64,000 nucleotides of DNA from Paenibacillus lentus (lineage in GTDB: Bacteria > Bacillota > Bacilli > Paenibacillales > Paenibacillaceae): assembly GCF_003931855.1 (NCBI RefSeq), contig NZ_CP034248.1, positions 3,038,001 through 3,102,000 of the forward strand. Reading direction: 5' to 3'. Positions 1-7,401 of the stretch are shown piece after piece. Position numbers and translations under genes: made by a program. The notes below the pieces were generated by a model, which did not search any database, was not told where the DNA came from, and saw only the letters and a list, made by a program, of their open reading frames with translations. How positions within the stretch are numbered: the first letter of the stretch is position 1; each line of letters starts with the position of its first letter.

Positions 1-410
1 TCTGGCGCAACAAGGCTTTGGATATTACGGGCTCGGATACGAAGGCGGGGATGACGGCATATGACAGCACTTATGCTGATGTCAGGACCTGGATTCGCCA
101 GGAATGGATTGATTATGTAACGCCTCAATTGTACTGGAGCTTGACGCGTCAGGAGGTACGCTACGATCTCCTTGTAAATTGGTGGGCCCAGGAAGTTAGG
201 GGGACAGATGTGAAGCTGTATATTGGACATTCGCCTTATAAAATAGGTACACCGGAGATCGGCTGGCAATCAGCAGATGAAATTATCCGCCAGTTGGAAT
301 ACAACGAACGGATCTCTGAAGTGAAGGGCAGCATCTTTTTTAGCGCGAAAGATTTAAAGAAGAACCCGCTCGGACTTATTCCATTATTGAAATCATATTT
401 CGGCACCTAG
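1..410 (+). CDS. Glycosyl hydrolase-like family 10 protein (DUF187/YngK type), C-terminal part
   Basis: The frame is already open at base 3, so the gene starts upstream of the window and only about 135 residues are visible. The fragment has the WRNK, TGSDT, YVTPQLYW and LYIGHSPYKI stretches that I associate with the C-terminal half of GHL10/DUF187 proteins, TIM-barrel enzymes thought to act on cell-wall or surface glycans. The stop is at 408-410. The N-terminal half cannot be judged. Assignment to the family is fairly secure; the substrate is unknown. Confidence 0.7.
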   Translation, partial: WRNKALDITGSDTKAGMTAYDSTYADVRTWIRQEWIDYVTPQLYWSLTRQEVRYDLLVNWWAQEVRGTDVKLYIGHSPYKIGTPEIGWQSADEIIRQLEYNERISEVKGSIFFSAKDLKKNPLGLIPLLKSYFGT

Positions 411-482
411 GATGACATAGGAATAGCCCCCGTGACATACATAAGCAGTAGACTTGTGTATGGAATGGGGGTTGTTTTATTT

Positions 483-1448
483 ATGCTGATAAACGGTGTT
501 TTTGAGGGTGGAGGCGTGAAGGGCATATCTCTGGCAGGGGCCGTCCGCGCATCGGAGCGGTATGGAGCGAAGTTCCACAGGGTAGCTGGTACATCATCAG
601 GGGCTATCGTTGCAGCACTGATCGCGGCGGGGTATTCTGCAAAGGAAATGAAGGAGATTATCTTGGGCACTTCATTCGTTGAGTTTTTGAAAAGATCACC
701 AATCTTTAATGTGCGGCTTGTTGGGCCGGCATTCAGGGTATTACTCAAAAAGGGCTTATATTCTGGAGAGGCTTTAGAGGTTTGGATGCGAAAGCTCATG
801 AAGGACAAAGGAATCCGAACCTTTGGCGATTTGCCAAAAGGCAAATTGACTATTATCGCATCCGATATTACGAGCGGCAGAATATTGATCCTGCCCGATG
901 ATCTGCAAAAACTTGGTATATCGCCGCGCAAGTTCGATGTCGCCCGGGCTGTGCGAATGAGCTGCAGTATCCCTTATTTTTTTGATCCAGTATTATTGCG
1001 GCTGCCACCTCAGTTGTCGCTGGGGAAACCTTTTTCGGATCAATTTTTGCATATTGTTGATGGCGGGCTTCTAAGCAATTTTCCGCTATGGCTGTTCGAT
1101 GAGGACAGCTGCAAGCCTCGTAGCGAAATGATCCCGACGGTTGGTTTCCAAATGGTCGGGAAGAATTCGAACCAGCCTCATTTGATTTCAGGGCCGTTTA
1201 CGATGCTTCAGGCGCTGGTAGAAACGATGTTATCTGCGCATGATGAAAGGTACATCGAACAAACTAACCGTTATCGGACGATTAAAATCCCGACGCTTGG
1301 CATAGGTACGACCCAATTCGACATTAGCAAAGAAGAAAGCCTGCTGCTTTATGAATCCGGGCTTCAATCCGGCAACCATTTCTTCGACGAGTGGAGCACC
1401 CAGTACTACGAAGAACAGTTCATAAAGTATCAGCAGGCTAGTAAATAA
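483..1448 (+). CDS. Patatin-like phospholipase family protein
   Basis: This 321-residue protein begins almost at once with the patatin oxyanion motif (FEGGGVKG). The nucleophile elbow GTSSG follows near residue 35 and the DGG box with the catalytic Asp near residue 195, so the Ser-Asp dyad of patatin lipases is complete. The family hydrolyses acyl chains from (phospho)lipids. I start at ATG 483 because a G-rich Shine-Dalgarno lies about 10 nt before it; the in-frame GTG at 432 has no ribosome site and would add 17 atypical residues. Its stop is 2 nt from the stop of a convergent gene, with no obvious terminator between. No CD-NTase or other defence gene is near, so a CapV-like role is not supported. 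Confidence 0.85.
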   Translation: MLINGVFEGGGVKGISLAGAVRASERYGAKFHRVAGTSSGAIVAALIAAGYSAKEMKEIILGTSFVEFLKRSPIFNVRLVGPAFRVLLKKGLYSGEALEVWMRKLMKDKGIRTFGDLPKGKLTIIASDITSGRILILPDDLQKLGISPRKFDVARAVRMSCSIPYFFDPVLLRLPPQLSLGKPFSDQFLHIVDGGLLSNFPLWLFDEDSCKPRSEMIPTVGFQMVGKNSNQPHLISGPFTMLQALVETMLSAHDERYIEQTNRYRTIKIPTLGIGTTQFDISKEESLLLYESGLQSGNHFFDEWSTQYYEEQFIKYQQASK

Positions 1449-1450
1449 CA

Positions 1451-1774
1451 TTAATGGTACTTCGGCATATCCTCATCATTCTTCCCTTTATTCCCCTCGA
1501 TCACCTGGAACGGGTAATGCTTGCGCTTCTGTCCAGAAGATTGGCGCTGCTCGGCAGCCAATTTGGCCATTGTACGAGCAGAAGGCTTAACTTTAGGGTG
1601 TCTTGCCCTGTATTTACGGGGCGGAAATTTATAGAGCCAGACTACGATAGCCAAAAGAACGACAGGAATCAGCAATCTGCTCCAATTCATTTGTCCATTT
1701 CCGAAAAGTGAATTAACAACACCAAACGCAGCAAGTCCTATAATAATCCAAAATAGGATAGCCTGCTTCTTCAT
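1451..1774 (-). CDS. Small two-TM membrane protein of unknown function
   Basis: A 107-residue protein with two hydrophobic segments (about residues 5-25 and 31-50) followed by a basic, hydrophilic tail (KFPPRKYRARHPKVK). It starts 6 nt after the stop of the yqhQ-like gene, and its AAAGGATG ribosome site lies inside that gene's end, so the two are almost certainly co-transcribed. I do not recognise the family. The topology suggests a membrane-anchored cytoplasmic tail. It may be an accessory partner of the DUF1385 protein. Confidence 0.65.
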   Translation of the reverse strand: MKKQAILFWIIIGLAAFGVVNSLFGNGQMNWSRLLIPVVLLAIVVWLYKFPPRKYRARHPKVKPSARTMAKLAAEQRQSSGQKRKHYPFQVIEGNKGKNDEDMPKYH

Positions 1775-1780
1775 CGTTTA

Positions 1781-2785
1781 TCATCCTTTCACGGGATCAA
1801 GAGCCGTATTAGGGGCTGATTGTTCAATAACACCTTCCCGTTCATATTGTGCATCAAGCTCACGCATTCGGTTGAAGGAAGCAATCGATACCTCGACTTG
1901 GTCGTCCTTTGGCTCCTTGGTCGTCAGCAGCTGAAGCCATAGTCCCGGGTATCCGAGGAAGCGGAGCACAGGGATATCGCGAACGGCGTTGGTAAGGCGA
2001 AGTAGTTCAAAAGACACGCCGATAACGAGCGGCAAAAGCAGTAGACGAATGTACATCCGCTCCCAGACATTATCCCAGTGGAAGAAGGAGTAGATGATGA
2101 CACCGACTATAACGGTAAGAATGATAAAGCTGCTGCCGCAACGATAGTGCAGTCGGCTGTACTTCTGAACGTTCTCCACAGTCAGTTCTTCTCCGTTTTC
2201 ATAAGCTGTTATTACTTTATGTTCTGCCCCGTGGTATTGGAACAATCTTTTGATTACTGGGGTTTGCGAGATCGCCCATAAATAGACCAGCAGGAGAATG
2301 ATCTTGATGACGCCTTCCAATAGCGTATGCAACGCCCGGTTGTTAAAGGCGTTCAGGAACAAATATTCCTCCAGCACGGCTGGCACCAGCGTAAATAAAA
2401 TTTTTCCAAAGAGGAAGGACAGGACACCGGCGATGGCAACACCTACGATCATCGTTAGGGAGAAGCCGGACTCTTCCTTTTCCTTCTGCTTGGCACGCTC
2501 CTCTGGTTCAAGTTCGTCGTCTGCCATCGCTTCGGCAGAGTAATTTAAATGCTTCGAGCCTTTGGCACTGGAATCGATAATGCTGACAATACCGCGAATA
2601 AATGGGATTTTGCGAAGCCGCTTCACCCATGACTTGTCCTGTTTAGGTACTTCTAAAAAAGTAATTTCTCCATCTTTGCGGCGTACTGCAGTGACGTTAA
2701 CATGCTTGCCGCCAAACATGACGCCCTCTATTACAGCTTGGCCGCCATAAATATTCGGTGTAGATTGCTCGGGCAAATATTTCAC
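1781..2785 (-). CDS. yqhQ: DUF1385 family membrane protein, YqhQ-like
   Basis: A 334-residue protein with the N-terminal signature YGGQAVIEGVMFGG typical of DUF1385, and several membrane segments in the middle (for example around residues 112-135, 155-170 and 215-235). HGAEHKVITAYE and HYRCGSSFI are further family-type motifs. The molecular function is not established. Its position next to yqhR, aroQ, the M24 peptidase and efp matches the yqhQ-yqhR-yqhS-yqhT-efp order of Bacillus. It is divergent from yqhR, with about 150 nt between the two starts. Confidence 0.85.
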   Translation of the reverse strand: MKYLPEQSTPNIYGGQAVIEGVMFGGKHVNVTAVRRKDGEITFLEVPKQDKSWVKRLRKIPFIRGIVSIIDSSAKGSKHLNYSAEAMADDELEPEERAKQKEKEESGFSLTMIVGVAIAGVLSFLFGKILFTLVPAVLEEYLFLNAFNNRALHTLLEGVIKIILLLVYLWAISQTPVIKRLFQYHGAEHKVITAYENGEELTVENVQKYSRLHYRCGSSFIILTVIVGVIIYSFFHWDNVWERMYIRLLLLPLVIGVSFELLRLTNAVRDIPVLRFLGYPGLWLQLLTTKEPKDDQVEVSIASFNRMRELDAQYEREGVIEQSAPNTALDPVKG

Positions 2786-2933
2786 CTTCCCTAATTAATG
2801 TCGTTGTCGCTAGAATAATTCCATTGTATCTAATCTGGAAAGCAAATTCTAGTTTGTTTAGTCTTTTTCGAAATGCGCATACTAAAACGGCAATTGGAAG
2901 TCATGGATGAAGCAGGAAAGGAAGGATAGCGAA

Positions 2934-3455
2934 ATGCCGAAACAACAGCATCAAGAAGAAAGTCGGAGAGATGAAGAAAAGGAAGAAAACGGAACGAATC
3001 CATGGAGCTTTGGATTACAGCTCGGTTTTTTTGCAGGACTAATCTGGGGTGGGGCAAGGGCACTGATGTATTTCTTCAGCTTCACCGTTATTTTGCCGGG
3101 ATATTTGGCGGAGCCCTTTTTCAAGACGCGATTTCTGCAAACACAGGGCGGATATTACGTGGGGTGGCTATTCTTCATTCTGTTCTCGATTATAGCCGCG
3201 CTGCTATATACTCTGCTTTTCCGCCGTTTGAAGGGCCCTTACCCGGGTATTCTCTACGGCATCATTTGGTGGGGAATCATTTTTATCGTGGTGGGGCCAA
3301 TGTTCGGAATGATGAAGCCGATTTCAGAGCTGCCATCGAGTACGCTGATTAGCGAGTTTTGTCTATATTTGCTGTGGGGATTGTTTATCGGCTACACGGC
3401 AGCGATGGAATATACCGACGAAAGGCATAGAGAACCGCAAAAAGCGCTGCAATAA
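2934..3455 (+). CDS. yqhR: YqhR-like four-TM membrane protein
   Basis: A 173-residue integral membrane protein. A charged N-terminus ([15 protein letters not shown]) is followed by about four hydrophobic helices and a short hydrophilic tail. ATG 2934 is preferred over ATG 2907 because the purine-rich AGGAAAGGAAGG site sits at the right distance before 2934. Sequence similarity alone is weak, but gene order (divergent yqhQ upstream, aroQ downstream) supports YqhR. Function is unknown. Confidence 0.75.
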   Translation: MPKQQHQEESRRDEEKEENGTNPWSFGLQLGFFAGLIWGGARALMYFFSFTVILPGYLAEPFFKTRFLQTQGGYYVGWLFFILFSIIAALLYTLLFRRLKGPYPGILYGIIWWGIIFIVVGPMFGMMKPISELPSSTLISEFCLYLLWGLFIGYTAAMEYTDERHREPQKALQ

Positions 3456-3531
3456 GCACAAAAGGCTTCTCAACTACCTCACACCTATGTTAAAATTACT
3501 TTTGGTTATTTTGCAGGAAGGGTGTGGAAGG

Positions 3532-3975
3532 ATGTACCGTATCCTGGTATTGAACGGACCGAATTTAAATATGCTTGGGATTCGTGAACCCGGAGTCTAT
3601 GGATCAGAGGGACTTCGTGAAATTGAGGACAGGCTTTCTAAACTGGGTGAGCAGCTGGGGCTAGTTCTTGAGTTCTACCAATCCAACCATGAGGGATACC
3701 TGATCGATAAAATTCATGAAGCGCTGGGTAATTTCGACGGGATCATGATTAATCCAGGAGCATTGACGCATTACAGCTATGCGCTGCGCGATGCCTTGGC
3801 CACAGTAAATATTCCTTTTGTTGAAGTGCACATGTCGAATATTCATGCCCGTGAATCATTCCGCCACACATCCGTTACCGCCGCCTTGGCGGTCGGGCAA
3901 ATTGCTGGCTTTGGAGCATACAGCTATGAGCTGGGCCTGATGGCGCTTTTGCGGCATCTGGAAAGTCGGAAATAA
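3532..3975 (+). CDS. aroQ: 3-dehydroquinate dehydratase, type II
   Basis: AroQ converts 3-dehydroquinate to 3-dehydroshikimate in the shikimate pathway in the cytosol. The 147-residue product matches the usual type II length. It shows the flexible-loop motif [17 protein letters not shown] with the active-site Tyr, [18 protein letters not shown] and [15 protein letters not shown] 3532 follows an AGGAAGGGTGTGGAAGG site and gives the canonical [11 protein letters not shown] start; the ATG at 3487 would add 15 extra residues. The next gene (M24 peptidase) starts 12 nt downstream, so both are in one operon. Confidence 0.95.
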   Translation: MYRILVLNGPNLNMLGIREPGVYGSEGLREIEDRLSKLGEQLGLVLEFYQSNHEGYLIDKIHEALGNFDGIMINPGALTHYSYALRDALATVNIPFVEVHMSNIHARESFRHTSVTAALAVGQIAGFGAYSYELGLMALLRHLESRK

Positions 3976-3987
3976 GGAGAGCATACG

Positions 3988-5064
3988 ATGGCGAATTCAA
4001 GAGTAAGCCGTCTTCGTGAAGCAATGAAGCAGAAGCGGCTGGAAGCGATATGGATTACCGGAGATATTAATCGGCAGTACTTAACGGGATTTACCGGTTC
4101 GTCCGGCTACGTGTTGGTTACGTTGGATAAATCCTATCTGTTGACGGATTTTCGTTATATGACGCAGGCGGCGGAACAAGCGACAGGCTTTGATGTTGTA
4201 GAGCATGGCCCATCGGTGGCACAAACGCTCAAGGAACTGCTTGCGGAGCAAAAGATCAGTGAACTCGGATTTGAGGAAGAGAAGGTTGTATACTCCACTT
4301 ATCGAGCCTATCAAGAAGATTTGGAGCCTGTTAAACTGAAGCCGGTGACTGGGCTTGTTGAAGGCCTACGCATCTACAAGGATGACCATGAGCTGGATCT
4401 GATGAAGCAGGCCGCAAAATTAGCTGACCAGACGTTTATGCACATGCTGAACGTGCTTCGTCCGGGAGTGATGGAACGGGATATGGCGCTTGAAATAGAA
4501 ATTTATATGCGTAAGCAGGGTGCTGCTTCAAGCTGCTTCGATACGATTGTAGCTTCAGGCGAACGTTCGGCGTTGCCGCACGGGGTCGCCAGTGATCGTG
4601 TGCTGCAAAGCGATGAGTTTGTCAAAATGGACTTCGGCGCGCTATTGAACGGTTATTGCTCGGATATTACCCGAACCGTGATGATCGGCAAGCCTACACC
4701 GAAGCACCGTGAAATTTATGACATTGTGCTGGAGGCGCAGTTACATACCCTACAGCATCTCCGTCCAGGAATGACGGGACGAGAAGCAGATGCATTAGCC
4801 CGCGATATTATTACACGGTACGGATATGGAGAACAGTTCGGCCACAGCACAGGCCATGGGCTGGGCATGGAGGTGCATGAAGCTCCTCGCTTGTCCAAGC
4901 TGAGCGACGACATTCTTCAGCCAGGGATGGTAGTTACCGTTGAGCCGGGGATATATATTCCAGGCTTTGGTGGGGTGCGGATTGAGGACGATGTCGTCAT
5001 TACGCAAGAAGGCTGCCGCAGGCTGACAGAGTCGAGCAAGGAGTTTACCGTCATTGATGCTTAA
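3988..5064 (+). CDS. M24 family Xaa-Pro aminopeptidase (YqhT-like)
   Basis: A 358-residue metallopeptidase with a creatinase-type N-terminal domain (about 1-125) and a pita-bread catalytic domain. All five metal ligands are visible: two Asp in [17 protein letters not shown], His in GHSTGHGLG, and Glu in VEPGIY and GGVRIEDD. The family removes N-terminal residues preceding proline. The ATG at 3988 has an AAGGAGAG site 8 nt upstream. The gene lies between aroQ and efp, as yqhT does in Bacillus. Confidence 0.93.
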   Translation: MANSRVSRLREAMKQKRLEAIWITGDINRQYLTGFTGSSGYVLVTLDKSYLLTDFRYMTQAAEQATGFDVVEHGPSVAQTLKELLAEQKISELGFEEEKVVYSTYRAYQEDLEPVKLKPVTGLVEGLRIYKDDHELDLMKQAAKLADQTFMHMLNVLRPGVMERDMALEIEIYMRKQGAASSCFDTIVASGERSALPHGVASDRVLQSDEFVKMDFGALLNGYCSDITRTVMIGKPTPKHREIYDIVLEAQLHTLQHLRPGMTGREADALARDIITRYGYGEQFGHSTGHGLGMEVHEAPRLSKLSDDILQPGMVVTVEPGIYIPGFGGVRIEDDVVITQEGCRRLTESSKEFTVIDA

Positions 5065-5143
5065 TGTACGGCTTTAAAATTGGGTAATTTAAATTATCAT
5101 ACATTAGTTGCAAACTTATTTGATCCTATAGGAGGTTCTATTT

Positions 5144-5701
5144 GTGATTTCAGTCAACGATTTTAAAACAGGCCTAACAGTAGAATTTGAAGGGGAGATT
5201 TTTACGGTGCTGGAGTTCCAGCACGTAAAGCCGGGAAAAGGGGCTGCATTTGTTCGCTCTAAGCTGAAAAACCTGCGTAATGGGAACACGGTAGAGAAAA
5301 CGTTTCGTGCGGGTGAGACAGTGAGCAGAGCGATGATCGAAAACCGCGATGTACAATATTTGTATGCCAGCGGTCAAGACCACACGTTTATGGATAACGA
5401 AACTTACGACCAATTCACATTGTCCGCGGAACAATTGGAATGGGAACTTAATTTCTTGAAGGAAAACATGAACGTCAAAATCATTAGCTACCAAGGTGAA
5501 ATTCTCGGTATCAACCTGCCTAATAGTGTCGAGCTGCGTGTGGTGGAATCCGAGCCAGGCGTCAAAGGGAACACAGCGACTGGTGCTACGAAGAATGCCA
5601 AGATGGAGACAGGACTTAATGTTCAGGTGCCGTTATTCATTAATCAGGATGATATCCTTCTGATAGACACTCGTGAAGGCAAGTATATTTCTCGCGCTTA
5701 A
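5144..5701 (+). CDS. efp: Elongation factor P
   Basis: EF-P relieves ribosome stalling at polyproline stretches. The 185-residue product has the KOW-like domain I, then two OB domains. The conserved loop PGKGAAFV places Lys32 where EF-P is modified in many bacteria. The GTG start at 5144 is set by a consensus AGGAGG 8 nt upstream. The gene ends in its own strong terminator. It closes the yqhQ/yqhR/aroQ/yqhT neighbourhood. Confidence 0.97.
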   Translation: MISVNDFKTGLTVEFEGEIFTVLEFQHVKPGKGAAFVRSKLKNLRNGNTVEKTFRAGETVSRAMIENRDVQYLYASGQDHTFMDNETYDQFTLSAEQLEWELNFLKENMNVKIISYQGEILGINLPNSVELRVVESEPGVKGNTATGATKNAKMETGLNVQVPLFINQDDILLIDTREGKYISRA

Positions 5702-5740
5702 ACTCCCTTCACATGCTTACCCTAGGGAAGGTAGCGTTGT

Positions 5741-5772
5741 CCTCCACTCCTGCCGAGTGGAGGATTTTTTAT
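5741..5772 (+). terminator. Rho-independent terminator after efp
   Basis: A perfect 9-bp stem (CCTCCACTC with GAGTGGAGG) and a 5-nt loop, followed directly by ATTTTTTATT, 40 nt after the efp stop. Confidence 0.9.
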
Positions 5773-5967
5773 TGGTTATTTTGACTGTGAAATATGACGA
5801 AAACTTTGAATTTTATATTGAAAAGCAATGGATTATTGCAGCTCTTTCGTATTATACTGGTTTAAAGCGTTACTGCTTGAATTTGAAGCGATTCTATCTT
5901 GAGCTAATCGAGAGTTCGTAACTGTACTGTACTTGGATAGGAAAGTCTATTTTTGGGAGGGTCTGAT

Positions 5968-7221
5968 TTGGCTTTATTTGTCATGAAATTTGGAGGAAGT
6001 TCTGTCGGCGATACAGAGCGGATGCAGCGCGTTGCCCGGCGTGTAGTGGAGAAGCAAGATGAGGGAAATCAGGTCGTCGTCGTCGTATCCGCCATGGGCG
6101 ATACGACGGACGATTTGATTGATCAGGCAAAGTTGCTTAGCAAAGAACCGCCTTTGCGTGAAATGGATATGCTGATGACGACCGGAGAGCAAATTTCGAT
6201 TTCGTTGTTATCGATCGCGATTCATGCTGAGGGCCGCAAAGCTGTTTCATTTACCGGCTGGCAGGCCGGCTTCCGCACGGATAAGGAACATTCGAGAGCG
6301 CGCATTACGGATATCCAGCCTCAGCGAGTGCAAGCGGCGCTGGATGAAGGAAATATTGTGGTTGTCGCCGGATTCCAGGGCATTAGTGAGGACGGTGAAA
6401 TTACGACGTTTGGACGCGGCGGCTCGGATACGACAGCGGTTGCCTTGGCTGCGGCAATATCCGCGGATTACTGTGAAATTTATACGGATGTGGATGGAAT
6501 TTATTCGACGGATCCACGGATTGTGAAGAATGCCCGCAAGCTGCAAGAAATCTCTTATGATGAAATGCTGGAGCTGGCCAACTTGGGGGCTGCGGTACTT
6601 CATCCGCGTGCGGTGGAGTATGCGAAGCATAATCAAGTCCGACTCGTCGTTCGTTCAAGCTTTAATCATAATGAGGGTACGGTTGTTAAGGAGGAAGCGA
6701 AGATGGAACAAGGTGTAGTAGTCAGCGGAATTGCTTACGATAAAAATGTAGCCAGAATCAGTATATTAGGAGTATCTCACATTCCTGGCGTATTGGCCCA
6801 GGTGTTTGGTACTTTGGCCGAGGCGAAAATTGATGTAGACATTATCGTCCAGAGCGGGGTTCAGGATGGTAAAGCGGATTTCTCCTTCACTGTAGCGCTC
6901 ACTGACAGGGAGAGGGCACTCCAAGTGATTAACGGTATCCGCAGCAGTTTGCCATTCGACGAAGTGACTTCGGAGGACGGCTTGGTCAAAGTGTCGATCG
7001 TGGGTGCAGGCATGGTGAGCCATCCTGGCGTAGCCGCGAAAATGTTTGATGTCATTTCCAAGGAAGATGTGAACATCAAGATGGTAAGTACCTCGGAAAT
7101 CAAGGTTTCCTGCGTGATTGAAGGAACGAAGCTTAATGAAGTTGTCAAAGCACTTCACACTGCTTATGGGCTGGACACTGAAAGCCAAGTATTTGTTGGC
7201 GGGCCGCAGGATCGACGTTGA
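5968..7221 (+). CDS. lysC: Aspartate kinase (lysine/DAP branch type, two C-terminal ACT domains)
   Basis: Aspartokinase phosphorylates aspartate at the head of the lysine, threonine, methionine and diaminopimelate pathway. The 417-residue product begins MALFVMKFGGSSVGD (KFGGSS nucleotide-binding signature). It carries FGRGGSDTTAVALAA and the DVDGIYSTDPR motif, then two ACT domains from about residue 255. The TTG start at 5968 is chosen because GGGAGG ends 7 nt before it; TTG 5953 would overlap that site. No lysine riboswitch is visible in the 180-nt leader. An internal ribosome site before ATG 6703 suggests a separate beta subunit. Confidence 0.92.
   Translation: MALFVMKFGGSSVGDTERMQRVARRVVEKQDEGNQVVVVVSAMGDTTDDLIDQAKLLSKEPPLREMDMLMTTGEQISISLLSIAIHAEGRKAVSFTGWQAGFRTDKEHSRARITDIQPQRVQAALDEGNIVVVAGFQGISEDGEITTFGRGGSDTTAVALAAAISADYCEIYTDVDGIYSTDPRIVKNARKLQEISYDEMLELANLGAAVLHPRAVEYAKHNQVRLVVRSSFNHNEGTVVKEEAKMEQGVVVSGIAYDKNVARISILGVSHIPGVLAQVFGTLAEAKIDVDIIVQSGVQDGKADFSFTVALTDRERALQVINGIRSSLPFDEVTSEDGLVKVSIVGAGMVSHPGVAAKMFDVISKEDVNIKMVSTSEIKVSCVIEGTKLNEVVKALHTAYGLDTESQVFVGGPQDRR
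6688..7221 (+). other. Likely internal translation start giving an aspartokinase beta subunit
   Basis: Inside lysC and in the same frame, a consensus AAGGAGG (6688-6694) lies 8 nt before ATG 6703. Translation there would give a 172-residue protein (MEQGVVVSGIAY onward) made only of the two regulatory ACT domains. Bacillus subtilis aspartokinase II is known to make alpha and beta subunits from in-phase overlapping frames, so this layout fits an established precedent. Use of the start here is inferred from sequence only. Confidence 0.6.
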
Positions 7222-7248
7222 TTTGATCGATTGATTATAAAGAGAACA

Positions 7249-7297
7249 AGGTCGTCTTAGCTTGCAGCAATAGCTGTAGGCGAGGCGATCTTTTTTT
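7249..7297 (+). terminator. Rho-independent terminator after lysC
   Basis: A long imperfect stem (AGGTCGTCT...TTGCAG pairing with CTGTAG...GGCGATCT) closes on a short loop and is followed by seven T residues. Confidence 0.8.
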
Positions 7298-7350
7298 AAT
7301 TAATTATTTAATTTTGTTATTTTATCCCTTCTGCGAGTTTAAACATAAAG

Positions 7351-7369
7351 TATAGGCAAGATGCCTATA
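7351..7369. repeat. Short inverted repeat in the glgP leader
   Basis: TATAGGC and GCCTATA are separated by 5 nt, about 35 nt before the glgP start. It could be an operator or an RNA hairpin; no known consensus was recognised. Confidence 0.4.
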
Positions 7370-7401
7370 GAAGTGGATCGCCGACAGGGAGGACTATAAA
7401 C

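Noticed and set aside
483-1448. Patatin-like protein as an anti-phage effector (CapV type)
   Set aside because: No CD-NTase, HORMA, TRIP13 or other defence gene is adjacent; neighbours are ordinary chromosomal genes.
5082-5096. AT-rich palindrome (GTAATTTAAATTAT) before efp
   Set aside because: It is short and AT-rich, lacks a known consensus, and may be fortuitous in an AT-rich leader.
5773-5967. Lysine riboswitch ahead of lysC
   Set aside because: The leader is AT-rich and lacks the conserved L-box stems and an attenuator; only the efp terminator precedes it.
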